From contig JAHEXV010000024.1 in NCBI GenBank assembly GCA_023251935.1, positions 1-34,122 of the forward strand: 34,122 nt of DNA, read 5' to 3'. The notes below the pieces were generated by a model. The model did not search any database. It worked only from the letters and a program-made list of their open reading frames with translations, and was not told where the DNA came from. Position numbers and translations under genes: made by a program. The first letter of the stretch is position 1. Each line of letters starts with the position of its first letter. Of the stretch, positions 15,782 to 26,678 are shown piece after piece. The DNA is from a bacterium. GTDB taxonomy: Bacteria > Actinomycetota > Thermoleophilia > Solirubrobacterales > 70-9.

Positions 15782-16963
15782 GTGTCGGGCTCCGACGCCG
15801 GCGGGGGCGCGCCGACGAGCACCGTTGACATGTGCATCGCTCGGGTGCGGGTGCTGGGCTTTCGCAATCTCGTTGCCCAGGAGCTCGAGCTGCGCGATGG
15901 GCTGACCCTGCTCTGGGGGCCGAACGGAGCGGGCAAGACCAACGTGCTGGAGGCGGTCTGTCTGGCGCTGTCCGGCCACTCGTGCCGGACGCGCAACGAG
16001 CGCGAGACGATCGCGTTCGACCAGACCATGGCTCGAGTCGAGGTTGAGGTTCGACGCGGCGCAGAGCCCCACCAGCTGCTGTGGTCGCTGAATCGCGCCG
16101 GCGAGCGCCGGCATCTCGTCGACGGCAAGGACGCGGGAACCGAGCAGCTCGGCCTGCGGCCGGCGCTGGCGATCTTCCTGCCCGACCGGCTGGCGCTGGT
16201 CAAGGGCCCACCGGCGGGCAGGCGGGCTCATCTGGATCGCTTCGTCGCGGCGCTGTGGCCCGGGCGCGCCGAGGCGCGCCGCCGGTACGGGCGGGCCCTG
16301 GCGCAACGCAACGCGCTCCTCGGTCGGGTGCGCGCGGGAGCCGCGTCGGGCGACTCGCTCGACGCCTGGGAGGAGGAGCTCGCGTCGGCGGGCGTCGAGC
16401 TGGCCCTCTGTCGGCGGGAGGCCGTCGCCGCCCTGGCGCCGGAGTTCGGCTCCGCCGCGGCGGAGCTGGGTGTCGCCGAGGACGCCGAGCTGCGCCACGA
16501 GCCTCGCTCCGACGCGAGCCGGCCGGAGCAGCTCGCCGCCGAGCTTCGCGCCTGCCGCGAGCGCGACCTCGCTCGTGGCCACACGACCCACGGGCCGCAT
16601 CTCGACGAGTTGGCCATCTCGCTGGGCGGCCGGTCGGTGCGGCGGTTCGGCTCCCAGGGCGAGCAGCGAACGGCGCTGCTGGCGCTGCTGTTCGCCGAAC
16701 GCCGCGCCCTGCTCGAGGCGCGCCAGACGCCGCCGCTGCTGTTGCTCGACGACGTGATGAGCGAGCTCGACCCCGATCGCCGCGCCCTGCTCGCGGGGCG
16801 GCTGGCCGAAGGTGGGGGCCAGGCCCTGCTGACTGCCACCGAGCCCGAGCAGCTCGATTGCCCGAGCGCCGCGATCGCGGTGCGGCGAGGCAGCGTCTGC
16901 TGGTCGCCGCCCGCGGCCCTCCCCAGCCCTGGCGGGCCGGCCCGCGCCTCGGTGGCGGCGTGA
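15782..16963 (+). CDS. recF: DNA replication and repair protein RecF
   Basis: An SMC/ABC-type ATPase that loads RecA at gapped DNA with RecO and RecR. Walker A is WGPNGAGKTN (about 45-54), the signature region is RRFGSQGEQRTALLAL and Walker B is LLLLDDVMSELD. Also present are FLPDRLALVKGPPAGRRAHLDR and TTHGPHLDE, typical of RecF. GTG 15782 lies 2 bp after dnaN and gives 393 residues; ATG 15830 would start at MCIARVRVLGFRNL, the usual RecF N-terminus, and is equally plausible. The stop overlaps the start of the DUF721 gene (GTGA). Confidence 0.95.
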   Translation: MSGSDAGGGAPTSTVDMCIARVRVLGFRNLVAQELELRDGLTLLWGPNGAGKTNVLEAVCLALSGHSCRTRNERETIAFDQTMARVEVEVRRGAEPHQLLWSLNRAGERRHLVDGKDAGTEQLGLRPALAIFLPDRLALVKGPPAGRRAHLDRFVAALWPGRAEARRRYGRALAQRNALLGRVRAGAASGDSLDAWEEELASAGVELALCRREAVAALAPEFGSAAAELGVAEDAELRHEPRSDASRPEQLAAELRACRERDLARGHTTHGPHLDELAISLGGRSVRRFGSQGEQRTALLALLFAERRALLEARQTPPLLLLDDVMSELDPDRRALLAGRLAEGGGQALLTATEPEQLDCPSAAIAVRRGSVCWSPPAALPSPGGPARASVAA

Positions 16964-17289
16964 GTGGGCGACGCGCCCCGCGGCGACTGGGGGATGCGTT
17001 GGGCCGGGCCCAGGCCCAGGCCGAGCCGCGGACGCTGCTCGGGGCCGTGCAGAGCGCCTGGGCAGGGGCCGCTGGCCCGGCCGTCGCGGCCGAGGCCGAG
17101 CCGGTGGCCGAGCGCGACGGCGTGGTGACGATCGCCTGTCGCTCTGCGACCTGGGCGCAGGAGCTCGACCTGCTCCAGGGGGAGCTCCTCGAGGGGCTCA
17201 ACGAGGCGCTTTCGCACCCCGCCCGGCAGCCGGCCGAGGGCGCCGTACGGCGACTCCGCTTCACGGCCGATGGCTATCGACGCTTTTGA
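16960..17289 (+). CDS. DUF721 (DciA-like) protein
   Basis: The 109-residue protein sits between recF and gyrB, the standard location of DUF721 proteins in Actinomycetota. Characteristic features are RLGDALGRAQA, a Trp-containing segment (VQSAWAGAAGPAVAAEAEPV), and a KH-like half with GVVTIACRSATWAQELDLLQGELLEGLN. DciA members help load the replicative helicase. GTG 16960 overlaps the recF TGA by 4 bp, which fixes the start. The frame stays open far upstream inside recF, but that portion is a shadow. Confidence 0.85.
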   Translation: MSGRRAPRRLGDALGRAQAQAEPRTLLGAVQSAWAGAAGPAVAAEAEPVAERDGVVTIACRSATWAQELDLLQGELLEGLNEALSHPARQPAEGAVRRLRFTADGYRRF

Positions 17290-17346
17290 ACGTGATTTGC
17301 AGGTCTTTCGTCCCACTCTGCGAGGTTTTCCGGAGCCCCTTCCTGG

Positions 17347-17352
17347 TATCCT
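17347..17352 (+). promoter_or_regulatory. Possible -10 box for gyrB/gyrA
   Basis: The 165-bp gap before gyrB contains TATCCT in a T-rich patch. It would give a leader of about 95 nt. No good -35 is visible, so this is only a candidate. Confidence 0.25.
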
Positions 17353-17454
17353 TTGTGTGAGCTTGAACGGATGCCCCGTACCGCCCGCGTCCCCACTTGG
17401 CGGCGCCTCGGTCGGTCGGGGTTTCTCATGACGCCAGCGAACGGAAAGGACTGA

Positions 17455-19941
<2,487 letters not shown>

Positions 19942-19971
19942 GCCTCACGACTCGAGCTGGGGCGCGGGCTG

Positions 19972-22536
19972 ATGGAAGCCGGCGGACTCGAAGCCCTGAC
20001 CGGCCGCATCGAGGAGCGCGAACTCACGCAGGAGATGCGTTCCTCCTACCTCGATTACGCGATGAGCGTGATCGTGGGCCGGGCGCTGCCCGATGTGCGC
20101 GACGGCCTGAAGCCGGTCCACCGCCGGGTGCTCTATTCGATGCACGACCTCGGGCTGCAGCCGAACCGGCCCTACCGGAAGTCGGCGTTCATCGTCGGCG
20201 AGGTGATGGGTAAGTACCACCCGCACGGCGACAGCGCCATCTACGACACGCTCGCGCGGATGGCGCAGGACTTCTCGCTCCGCTACCCGCTCGTCGACGG
20301 CCAGGGAAACTTCGGCTCGATCGACGACGATCCGCCGGCGGCCATGAGGTACACGGAGGCCCGTTTGGCCAGGCTCGCCACCGAGCTGCTTCGCGATATC
20401 GAGGCCGACACCGTCGAGTTCGGACCCAACTACGACGAGTCACAGCAGGAGCCCCTCGTCCTGCCGTCGCGGTTCCCCAACCTGCTCGTCAACGGCGCCG
20501 CGGGGATCGCCGTCGGCATGGCGACGAACATCCCGCCCCACAACCTGCGAGAGGTCGCCGCGGCGGTGCGCGCCTACGTGGAGAACCCCGACATCGACCT
20601 CCATGGGCTGATGGAGCACGTCAAGGGACCCGACTTCCCCGGCGGCGGCGTCATGAGCATGGAGGGGATCCGCGACGCCTACGCCTCGGGCCGCGGCAGC
20701 GTCAGGATCCGCGGCCGGGTCCACAGCGAGCCGCTTCGCGGCGGCAAGGACGCCCTGATCGTCTCCGAGCTCCCCTTCATGGTCAAGAAGGGTGGCGACG
20801 GCGGACTGATCACGAAGATCGCCGACCTGGTCCGTGACAAGAAGCTCGAGGGGATCTCGGACCTGCGCGACGAATCCGACCGGTCGGGCATGCGCCTCGT
20901 CATCGAGCTGAAGCGGGGGGCCGACCCCAACATCGTCACCAACAACCTCTACAAGCGCACCCAGCTTCAACAGGCCTTCGGACTCAACATGGTCGCGTTG
21001 GTGGACGGTGTGCCCCGCACGCTCTCGCTGAAGGAGCTGATCCACCACTACGTCGCCCATCAGCGCGAGGTCGTGACCCGCCGGACCCAGTACGAGCTAC
21101 GCCGTGCCGAGGCTCGCGCACACATCCTCGAGGGGTTGCTGATCGCGCTCGACAACCTCGACGCGGTGATCGAGCTGATCCGGGCGTCGGCCGACACCGA
21201 CAGCGCTCGCTCGGGACTGATGGAGAAGTTAGAGCTCACCGAGGAGCAGGCTCAGGCGATCCTCGACATGCGACTCGCCCGTCTGACGGCGCTCGAGTCC
21301 GACAAGGTCCGCTCCGAGCACGCGGAGCTGGTCGAGCGAATTGGCGAGCTGCGCGGGATCCTCGGCGAACCCGCGCGGATCGACGGCCTGGTCGTCGACG
21401 AGCTCGGTGAGCTGGAAGCGAGCTACGGCGACGAGCGCCGGACCGAGATCACCCACTTCGAGGGCGACGTGGACATCGAGGACATGATCGCCGAGCAACA
21501 GATGGTGATCTCGATCACCCACTCTGGCTACGTGAAGCGCCTGCCGCTCGCCACCTACCGCCAGCAGCGCCGGGGCGGGATCGGGGTCATGGGCATGGAC
21601 CTCAAGGAGGGCGACTACATCGAGCATCTCCACATCTGCTCGACCCACGACTACCTGCTCTTCTTCACCAACCGGGGCAAGGTCTACCGGCTCAAGGTCT
21701 ACGAGCTGCCGGAGGGCTCGCGGACGTCGAAGGGCAAGGCGCTGGTCAACGTGCTGCCGCTGCGGGACGGCGAGCGGGTGATGGCCGTGAAGCCCACGCG
21801 CGACTTCACCGAGGGCAAGTACCTGGTGTTCGCGACGGCCAAGGGGATGGTGAAGAAGACCGAGTTCATGGCCTACAACACCAAGATCAAGGCCGACGGG
21901 ATCATCGCGATCAAGGTCCGCGAGGGCGACGAGCTGGTGGGGGTGAGGCTGACGTCGGGCGACAAGGACCTGCTGCTGGTCTCCAAGTCGGGACACGCCT
22001 CGCGCTTCAGCGAGAAGCTGGCGCGCCCGATGGGGCGGGACACGTCAGGCGTCAAAGGCATGAACGTGTCCGCCAAGATCCCCGGCGGCGGAGCGAACCG
22101 CGTGTTGGCGATGGACATCGCCCGGGACGAGTCGGAGCTGTTCGTCGTCACCGAGAACGGCTACGGCAAACGCACGTCGGTGGCGGAGTACCCGCGCAAG
22201 GGCCGCGGCACCAAGGGCGTGCTGACCATCAAGCTCGTCGCGAAGAAGGGCGGCCTGGCCGGAGCCCTGATCGTCCGCGAACACCAGGACCTGCTGTTCA
22301 TCTCGCAGAACGGGATGGTCCAGCGCACGCAGGCCGGTGGCATCTCGCAGATGGGCCGCGCGACCCAGGGCGTCCGGGTGATGAACATGAAGGAGGACGA
22401 CCGGGTGAGCGCCGTCGCCCTGGTGGTCGAATCGGGAGCCTCGGTCGCCGAGGACGCGCTCGCCGCCGAGGAGGCCGGCGACGGGGTCGTCAAGGCCGGC
22501 GGCGACGATCGCTCCTCGAACGGAGCCAACGAGTAG
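19972..22536 (+). CDS. gyrA: DNA gyrase subunit A
   Basis: The 854-residue subunit cleaves and rejoins DNA; with GyrB it introduces negative supercoils. The active Tyr127 lies in [10 protein letters not shown]. The quinolone-pocket region reads [12 protein letters not shown], with the wild-type Ser and Asp positions. The C-terminal beta-pinwheel repeats follow. The GyrA-box is QRRGGIG (532-538); Ile replaces the usual Lys/Arg. Typical pinwheel strands are [21 protein letters not shown] and [13 protein letters not shown]. The final 40 residues are acidic. The start is ATG 19972 with only a weak GGGGCG ribosome binding site. It forms an operon with gyrB. Confidence 0.97.
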   Translation: MEAGGLEALTGRIEERELTQEMRSSYLDYAMSVIVGRALPDVRDGLKPVHRRVLYSMHDLGLQPNRPYRKSAFIVGEVMGKYHPHGDSAIYDTLARMAQDFSLRYPLVDGQGNFGSIDDDPPAAMRYTEARLARLATELLRDIEADTVEFGPNYDESQQEPLVLPSRFPNLLVNGAAGIAVGMATNIPPHNLREVAAAVRAYVENPDIDLHGLMEHVKGPDFPGGGVMSMEGIRDAYASGRGSVRIRGRVHSEPLRGGKDALIVSELPFMVKKGGDGGLITKIADLVRDKKLEGISDLRDESDRSGMRLVIELKRGADPNIVTNNLYKRTQLQQAFGLNMVALVDGVPRTLSLKELIHHYVAHQREVVTRRTQYELRRAEARAHILEGLLIALDNLDAVIELIRASADTDSARSGLMEKLELTEEQAQAILDMRLARLTALESDKVRSEHAELVERIGELRGILGEPARIDGLVVDELGELEASYGDERRTEITHFEGDVDIEDMIAEQQMVISITHSGYVKRLPLATYRQQRRGGIGVMGMDLKEGDYIEHLHICSTHDYLLFFTNRGKVYRLKVYELPEGSRTSKGKALVNVLPLRDGERVMAVKPTRDFTEGKYLVFATAKGMVKKTEFMAYNTKIKADGIIAIKVREGDELVGVRLTSGDKDLLLVSKSGHASRFSEKLARPMGRDTSGVKGMNVSAKIPGGGANRVLAMDIARDESELFVVTENGYGKRTSVAEYPRKGRGTKGVLTIKLVAKKGGLAGALIVREHQDLLFISQNGMVQRTQAGGISQMGRATQGVRVMNMKEDDRVSAVALVVESGASVAEDALAAEEAGDGVVKAGGDDRSSNGANE

Positions 22537-22577
22537 CGCTCCGTCATCCGCCCGGCCGCCCGTCGAGCGGGTCCGGA

Positions 22578-22583
22578 TAGGCT
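22578..22583 (+). promoter_or_regulatory. -10 box, leaderless start of the SDR gene
   Basis: TAGGCT lies exactly 8 nt before the GTG at 22592, with no ribosome binding site between them. Confidence 0.45.
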
Positions 22584-22591
22584 GCCCTCCT

Positions 22592-23413
22592 GTGGAGGAG
22601 CTTCGCGGACGCAACGCCCTGATCACCGGCGCGGGCGGCGGCCTCGGCGAGTACATCGCTCGAGCGCTGGCGGCCGAGGGAGCGAATCTGGCCTTGACCG
22701 ACCTCCCCGGGGCGCCGGTGGACGAGCTGGCGGCGGAGCTTCGCGATCGCGGCCTCCGGGTCGAGCACGCCGCCGCCGACCTCTCACAGGCCGCCGACCG
22801 CGCTCGCCTGGTCGAGTGGGCCTCCGAGGCGCTTGGGCCAATCGACGTGCTGGTCAACAACGCTGGGATCGAGTTCGGCGGGCCCTTCGTCGGGACGACC
22901 GAGGGCGAGCTCGAGGCGATCGTGACCGTCAACCTGCTCGCGGTGATGGACCTGACCCGGCTGGTTCTTCCGGGGATGCAGGAGCGCCGGCGCGGCCACG
23001 TCGTCAACGTCGCGTCGCTTGCCGGCAAGGCGCCGGCCCCCTACCTGGCCTCCTACTCTGCCACCAAGCACGGGGTGGTCGGGTTCACCCACTCGCTGCG
23101 AGCCGAGCACGGATCGGAGCCGGTCGGGTTCTCGGTGATCTGCCCGGTGTTCATCAGTCGGGTGGGCATGTACGGCCGGGTTGAGGATCAGGTGGGACCG
23201 AATCCGATCGGGACACTGCCACCCGAGCGGGTGGGCGAGGCGGCGGTTCGCGCGATCCGTGACGACCCCGCGGAGCTGATCGTGAGTGGGCCGGCGGTGC
23301 GGCCGCTGGTTTGGCTCTACGCGCTGTTCCCGGGTACGGCGGCAAAGCTGGCCCGCAACCGACGGTCGCTCGACTTCGCGGAGCGCGTCGCCAAAGCCGG
23401 GGGGCGGCTCTAG
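22592..23413 (+). CDS. Short-chain dehydrogenase/reductase (SDR) family oxidoreductase
   Basis: The 273-residue classical SDR has the NAD(P)-binding motif ITGAGGGLGEYIA (11-23), LVNNAGIEFGG, and the catalytic Ser142, Tyr155 and Lys159 (in VASLAGKAP and YSATK). An Asp in LTDLPG after the second strand suggests NAD over NADP; this is inference. The C-terminal part (RPLVWLYALFPGTAAKLARNRR) resembles SDRs that act on lipid or steroid-like substrates at membranes, but no substrate can be named. GTG 22592 has a TAGGCT box 8 nt upstream, suggesting its own leaderless transcript separate from gyrA. Confidence 0.88.
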   Translation: MEELRGRNALITGAGGGLGEYIARALAAEGANLALTDLPGAPVDELAAELRDRGLRVEHAAADLSQAADRARLVEWASEALGPIDVLVNNAGIEFGGPFVGTTEGELEAIVTVNLLAVMDLTRLVLPGMQERRRGHVVNVASLAGKAPAPYLASYSATKHGVVGFTHSLRAEHGSEPVGFSVICPVFISRVGMYGRVEDQVGPNPIGTLPPERVGEAAVRAIRDDPAELIVSGPAVRPLVWLYALFPGTAAKLARNRRSLDFAERVAKAGGRL

Positions 23414-23463
23414 CCAGCCCCGATCTCACGGCGCCGAGTGTTCTGCTTCAATCGGTGGACCGG

Positions 23464-23479
23464 AGAAAGGAGGTGGTCC
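23464..23479 (+). promoter_or_regulatory. Extended Shine-Dalgarno element complementary to the 16S rRNA 3' end
   Basis: AGAAAGGAGGTGGTCC is complementary to the full actinobacterial 16S tail GGATCACCTCCTTTCT, with one G-U wobble and 15 Watson-Crick pairs. Such a long match is far beyond a normal 4-7 nt ribosome binding site. It precedes a 12- to 15-codon ORF and lies in a 280-bp gap with no other gene. Confidence 0.6.
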
Positions 23480-23483
23480 TAAC

Positions 23484-23531
23484 TTGAGTCACATGCTTTT
23501 CGGGACCCGGAGGTGCAGGGCCGCTAGGTAG
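23484..23531 (+). CDS. Possible tiny ORF (15 codons) behind the extended Shine-Dalgarno
   Basis: TTG 23484 (10 nt after AGGAGG) or ATG 23493 opens a frame ending at TAG 23529-23531. The encoded peptide is LSHMLFGTRRCRAAR, basic with one Cys. The frame is also open upstream into the end of the SDR gene in another phase, which has no meaning. The reading frame itself is weak evidence; the remarkable feature is its ribosome binding site. It could be a leader peptide or a ribosome-docking RNA. Confidence 0.3.
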   Translation: MSHMLFGTRRCRAAR

Positions 23532-23648
23532 GCCGTGCGGGCCGGCCCGGCGGAATCCAACCCGGGCACCGGCGAGATAGGGAGGTGGGGAGCACGTCCC
23601 GCCCCGCCGCCAATCCCCGTCCCGCTACCAGCCGCACCCTTTGAGCCG

Positions 23649-23676
23649 GGGCCGCCTCGATTCGTCGGGGCGGCCC
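23649..23676. terminator. GC-rich hairpin downstream of the HNH gene
   Basis: GGGCCGCC (23649-23656) pairs with GGCGGCCC (23669-23676) around a 12-nt loop. It lies 17 bp beyond the HNH stop on the minus strand and could also end any plus-strand RNA from the extended Shine-Dalgarno region. No T-tract follows on either strand. Confidence 0.45.
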
Positions 23677-23693
23677 TGCGCTCTTGCGGAGCT

Positions 23694-24338
23694 CTAGGCG
23701 GCGACCAGGTATCGCTCCCAGACGACCGGGATTCGCGGGCTGGCCAGGCGGATGAACACGTTTGGGCCCGGCGGCCGCGGACGGCTTCGCGGGTGCATTC
23801 GCGCCTCCCGGGGGGTGAGGTTCGCCTTCTTGCGGTTGCAGGGGGCGCACGACGCGACGATGTTCTCCCACACGGACTCGCCCCCTCGGCTGCGCGGGAT
23901 CACGTGGTCGACGGTCAGGCCTCCGGACTGGCTGCCGCAGTACTGGCAGGTCCAGGCGTCCCGCGCCAGGACCGCCTTGCGGGTGATCTTTCGGCGATGC
24001 GCGTCGCGTGGGACGCGCACGTAGCGGATCAGACGGATCACGCAGGGGCGCCGAAAGACGAGCCGCTCGGAGTGCAGGGCTCCCTCGCCGCGCTCGATGA
24101 CCTCGGCACGCTCCTTCAGCACCAGGACCGTGGCACGGCGGACGTTGCAGACGTTGATCGGCTCATAGCTGGCATTCAAGACCAGCACCCGGCTGGCGAT
24201 CGTGCCGGCAGGCCACCGGCCGTGGGCTTGGCCCGCGCCGTTGCCGTTGGTGGCCTGACTCCCTGCGATCGCAACCCTCTGAAACTCCGGGGCCCTGGCG
24301 CCCCGGAGCCCTACATGAGGGTCGGCCTCCGTGTCCAT
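23694..24338 (-). CDS. HNH endonuclease family protein
   Basis: The 214-residue protein has a zinc-bound HNH (beta-beta-alpha metal) fold: CQYCG (Cys131, Cys134), TVDHVIPRSRGG with Asp144 and His145, ENIVASC with Asn159, and CAPCNRKKAN with Cys164 and Cys167. The preceding domain starts at SRVLVLNASYEPINVC and includes RRATVLVLKERAEVIE, the arrangement of a chromosomal HNH family that is widespread in Actinomycetota. DNA cleavage is expected, but its cellular role is not established. The first 48 residues are a Gly/Ala-rich extension of doubtful reality. ATG 24338 has TACAAT 9 nt upstream, suggesting a leaderless mRNA. No methylase or restriction partner is adjacent. Confidence 0.88.
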   Translation of the reverse strand: MDTEADPHVGLRGARAPEFQRVAIAGSQATNGNGAGQAHGRWPAGTIASRVLVLNASYEPINVCNVRRATVLVLKERAEVIERGEGALHSERLVFRRPCVIRLIRYVRVPRDAHRRKITRKAVLARDAWTCQYCGSQSGGLTVDHVIPRSRGGESVWENIVASCAPCNRKKANLTPREARMHPRSRPRPPGPNVFIRLASPRIPVVWERYLVAA

Positions 24339-24347
24339 CGCGCCACG

Positions 24348-24353
24348 ATTGTA
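24348..24353 (-). promoter_or_regulatory. -10 box, leaderless start of the HNH gene
   Basis: TACAAT on the minus strand lies 9 nt before ATG 24338. This supports ATG 24338 as the start although the N-terminal extension looks atypical. Confidence 0.5.
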
Positions 24354-24379
24354 GAGGGCGGCCGTGCGCGTCCCGGCGT

Positions 24380-25240
24380 CTAGATGTCGGGGATTCCGCT
24401 CGCCGCGATCGGGTAGGTGCCGAGGATCCGTACCGACTCGGCCTTGGCCCGCAGCTCCTCGATCGCCCCAGCGACGGCGTCTTGGTCCGCGGCTCCCTCG
24501 AGATCGAGGAAGAACATGTACCTCCCCAGACCCCGGCGCCGCGGGCGCGATTCGATCCGGGTCAGATTCACCTCGCGGCTCGAGAACGCGTTAAGGGCCT
24601 CCACCAAGGCCCCCGGGTGGTCCGCGCCGAGCTCCGAGAAGACGAGGGTGGTCCGCCACGGGCCTTGGCCGGAGACCCTGATCCCGGCGGGGGCGATCCA
24701 GACGAAGCGGGTCACGTTGTCGGGGCTGTCCTCGACCCCCTCGCGAAGCACCACGCAGTCGTAGATCCTCGCTGCTGAGGCCGCTCCAAGCGCCGCCCAG
24801 GGCTCGGTGCTGGCGGAGACCTCGCGCACCGCCTCGGCCGTGCTGGGCGCAGCCCGCACCTGGGCGCCCGGAAGCTCCTCGCGGATGAACCGAGCGCACT
24901 GGGCGCTTGCCTGTGGATGGGAGAGCACCACCTCGATCTGCTCAAGTGGGAGGTCGACCCGGGCGATCAGGCTGTTGCGGATCGGGTGGTCGTGCTCGCC
25001 GGCGATCGTCACCGGAAAGCCCTCGAAGGCGAGTGTGTCGAGGGTCGAGCGCACCGAGCCCTCGATCGAGTTCTCGAACGGGACCAGCGCCCGGTCGACC
25101 TCTCCCTCGCCGACGGCGCGAATCGCCTCGTACACCGTCGGCGCCGGGCGTGGATCGATCGGCCGGCCGGCCGCCGCCGCCTCCAGGGCGTCCTCGGAGA
25201 AGGTGCCGGCTGGGCCGAGAAATGCGACGCGAGTGGACAC
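24380..25240 (-). CDS. pheA: Prephenate dehydratase (PDT plus ACT domain)
   Basis: The 286-residue monofunctional enzyme converts prephenate to phenylpyruvate in phenylalanine synthesis. The catalytic domain starts at VAFLGPAGTFSEDAL and includes ALVPFENSIEGSV, LSHPQASAQC and the catalytic Thr-Arg-Phe in DNVTRFVWI. The regulatory ACT domain follows, with GALVEALNAFSSREVNLTRIESRP and the RYMFFLDLEG strand. In this family phenylalanine binds the ESRP region as feedback inhibitor. GTG 25240 has GATAAT exactly 8 nt upstream, so the gene seems transcribed as a leaderless mRNA. Confidence 0.95.
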   Translation of the reverse strand: MSTRVAFLGPAGTFSEDALEAAAAGRPIDPRPAPTVYEAIRAVGEGEVDRALVPFENSIEGSVRSTLDTLAFEGFPVTIAGEHDHPIRNSLIARVDLPLEQIEVVLSHPQASAQCARFIREELPGAQVRAAPSTAEAVREVSASTEPWAALGAASAARIYDCVVLREGVEDSPDNVTRFVWIAPAGIRVSGQGPWRTTLVFSELGADHPGALVEALNAFSSREVNLTRIESRPRRRGLGRYMFFLDLEGAADQDAVAGAIEELRAKAESVRILGTYPIAASGIPDI

Positions 25241-25248
25241 GGGTAGGG

Positions 25249-25254
25249 ATTATC
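25249..25254 (-). promoter_or_regulatory. -10 box, leaderless start of pheA
   Basis: The minus strand reads GATAATCCCTACCCGTG: GATAAT, 8 nt, then the start codon. The transcript would start at the GTG, leaving no room for an attenuator. Confidence 0.55.
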
Positions 25255-25374
25255 GTCGCGGCGCAGCGACTCGGCATTCGCCGTGGGACGCTCGGGGTCG
25301 AGGGATTGGCTGGGTAGGGGATCGTGGAACGTGGCGTCTGCACCCATGCCAGGACGCCCCGCGGGCCGCTCACC

Positions 25375-25409
25375 GAAGCCTTTGGTACGCCATGGGTACC
25401 AAAGGCTTC
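25375..25409. terminator. Perfect 14-bp stem-loop
   Basis: GAAGCCTTTGGTAC (25375-25388) pairs perfectly with GTACCAAAGGCTTC (25396-25409) around the 7-nt loop gccatgg. On the minus strand it begins 53 nt after the stop of the membrane-anchored protein gene and lies upstream of the pheA promoter. It is best read as that gene's terminator, although no T-tract follows; a palindromic protein-binding site is the alternative. Confidence 0.55.
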
Positions 25410-25461
25410 ATCCTCTCGGCGCCGCCTGAGTGACGCCTCCCTACCCAGCCCAGTCCCGCCG

Positions 25462-26535
25462 CTACTTGAAGGTGACCGAGTAGGTGAGGCGGTTGTTGTT
25501 GGTGAGCTGCTCGCCCGGCACCGGCTCGACCGTGACCTCGAGAGTCAGCTGGGTGTTCCGCTCGGGCGACGGGCGGATCGGAATCGACGCGCTCTGGATC
25601 GACCCGGCCGCGAGCTGGGAGATCGTCCCGCTGCCGGTGATCGTCTGGGTCCCGCCCGTGAGCTGGAAGCTGACCCCGACGTCGCTCTCGTCAGCGCTGC
25701 CCTGGTTCTGGACCTGGACGTCGAGCCCCGGCGCGCCGCCGCCGCTGATCGTGGCCGGGGTGTTGGGGTCGAGGGTGACGTTGCCCGGCTTCACGGTCGT
25801 CTGGAGAAGAGCCAGGCCGTGGCTGCCGCTGGTCGCCTTGCCGGCCGACACGGCGGCGAGCGCCGTCGAGACCTCGAGCGGGTCGAGCCAGCGCTGCGGG
25901 TCGGTCATGAAGACGCTGTCGGGGGCCTTCTCGTCGATCCCCTGCTCCTTCAGCACCGAGTCGGTCTTCCCCTGCGCCAAGCCGTAGAGGACGTCGCTGG
26001 CGAGGAAGTACTGCATGTAGTCGGCGATCGAGTTGACGGCGGCGGTCCGCTCCGGACCCGGGTTGCCGAGCGCGGTCTTCATCTGGTCGGAGATCCCGGT
26101 CAGGGCATCGCGGCGCAGGTCGTAGGCGAGGTTGAGCTGATTCTGGGCGCTGTCCAGATCGCCCGGGGTGTCGAGCGCGTGCACGCGGGTGTCGAGCCCC
26201 TCCGCGGTGCCCCGGTCGGCGGCGATCTGGGCCTCGAAGCTCAGCGGCGACAGGTTTCCAGGGTCGTTGAGGCGGCCGAAGAAGTCGCGGGACAGCTGGT
26301 TCGTCTGGGTCGTGATCGCGGTCAGGTCGGAGACGTAGTTCTCGTAGCTGCGCTGCTTACGGGCGTTCAGGCAGCCTCGGATGCCGAGCACGATCAGGAT
26401 CAGCAGCACCACGAGCGCGCCGACGCCGATCGCGCGGCGGACCATGATCTGCCGCTGCCGATCGGGCACGCGGCGAGACGGCGGCCCACCGCCGCGCGAC
26501 TCTGCTAGCGGTTCTTCCTCGTCGAGGAATGCCAA
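25462..26535 (-). CDS. Membrane-anchored extracytoplasmic protein with a CARDB-like C-terminal domain
   Basis: The 357-residue protein starts with a charged cytoplasmic segment (about 1-33) that has Pro and Arg residues. One transmembrane helix follows (about 35-52: IGVGALVVLLILIVLGIRGC). The extracytoplasmic part is largely helical to about residue 200. The C-terminal part (about 240-357) is rich in Thr, Val and Gly and looks like an immunoglobulin-type CARDB domain (PGLDVQVQNQGSADESDVGVSF, TLEVTVEPVPGEQLTNNN). Such a layout suits a cell-envelope or adhesion role, but no function is known. TTG 26535 is the first start and diverges from the kinase gene, whose promoter lies just beyond it. Confidence 0.7.
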   Translation of the reverse strand: MAFLDEEEPLAESRGGGPPSRRVPDRQRQIMVRRAIGVGALVVLLILIVLGIRGCLNARKQRSYENYVSDLTAITTQTNQLSRDFFGRLNDPGNLSPLSFEAQIAADRGTAEGLDTRVHALDTPGDLDSAQNQLNLAYDLRRDALTGISDQMKTALGNPGPERTAAVNSIADYMQYFLASDVLYGLAQGKTDSVLKEQGIDEKAPDSVFMTDPQRWLDPLEVSTALAAVSAGKATSGSHGLALLQTTVKPGNVTLDPNTPATISGGGAPGLDVQVQNQGSADESDVGVSFQLTGGTQTITGSGTISQLAAGSIQSASIPIRPSPERNTQLTLEVTVEPVPGEQLTNNNRLTYSVTFK

Positions 26536-26547
26536 AGCTCAGCCCCG

Positions 26548-26576
26548 TTGAGTGCGTTCAAGACCGAGAGTATGAT
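26548..26576 (+). promoter_or_regulatory. Sigma-70-type promoter for the membrane kinase / FHA-PP2C-RodA-PBP locus
   Basis: TTGAGT (26548-26553), a 17-bp spacer, then TATGAT (26571-26576): the best two-part promoter in the window. Transcription should start near 26583, leaving a leader of about 95 nt before ATG 26679. Confidence 0.7.
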
Positions 26577-26678
26577 CCCTGCTCCGGGCGGGTCGGAGAG
26601 CTCTCGGGGGTTTACGCACGAACCGTTGCGAGCGGCGAGGGAGGGTCGGGCTGCTCCGCGGCGAAGTTGAAGTCGGAA

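Noticed and set aside
25371-25415. A leader peptide (MKPLVPMAYQRLR) on the minus strand over the stem-loop, as a pheA attenuator
   Set aside because: It has no Phe codons, and the GATAAT box puts the pheA transcript start 120 bp further downstream.
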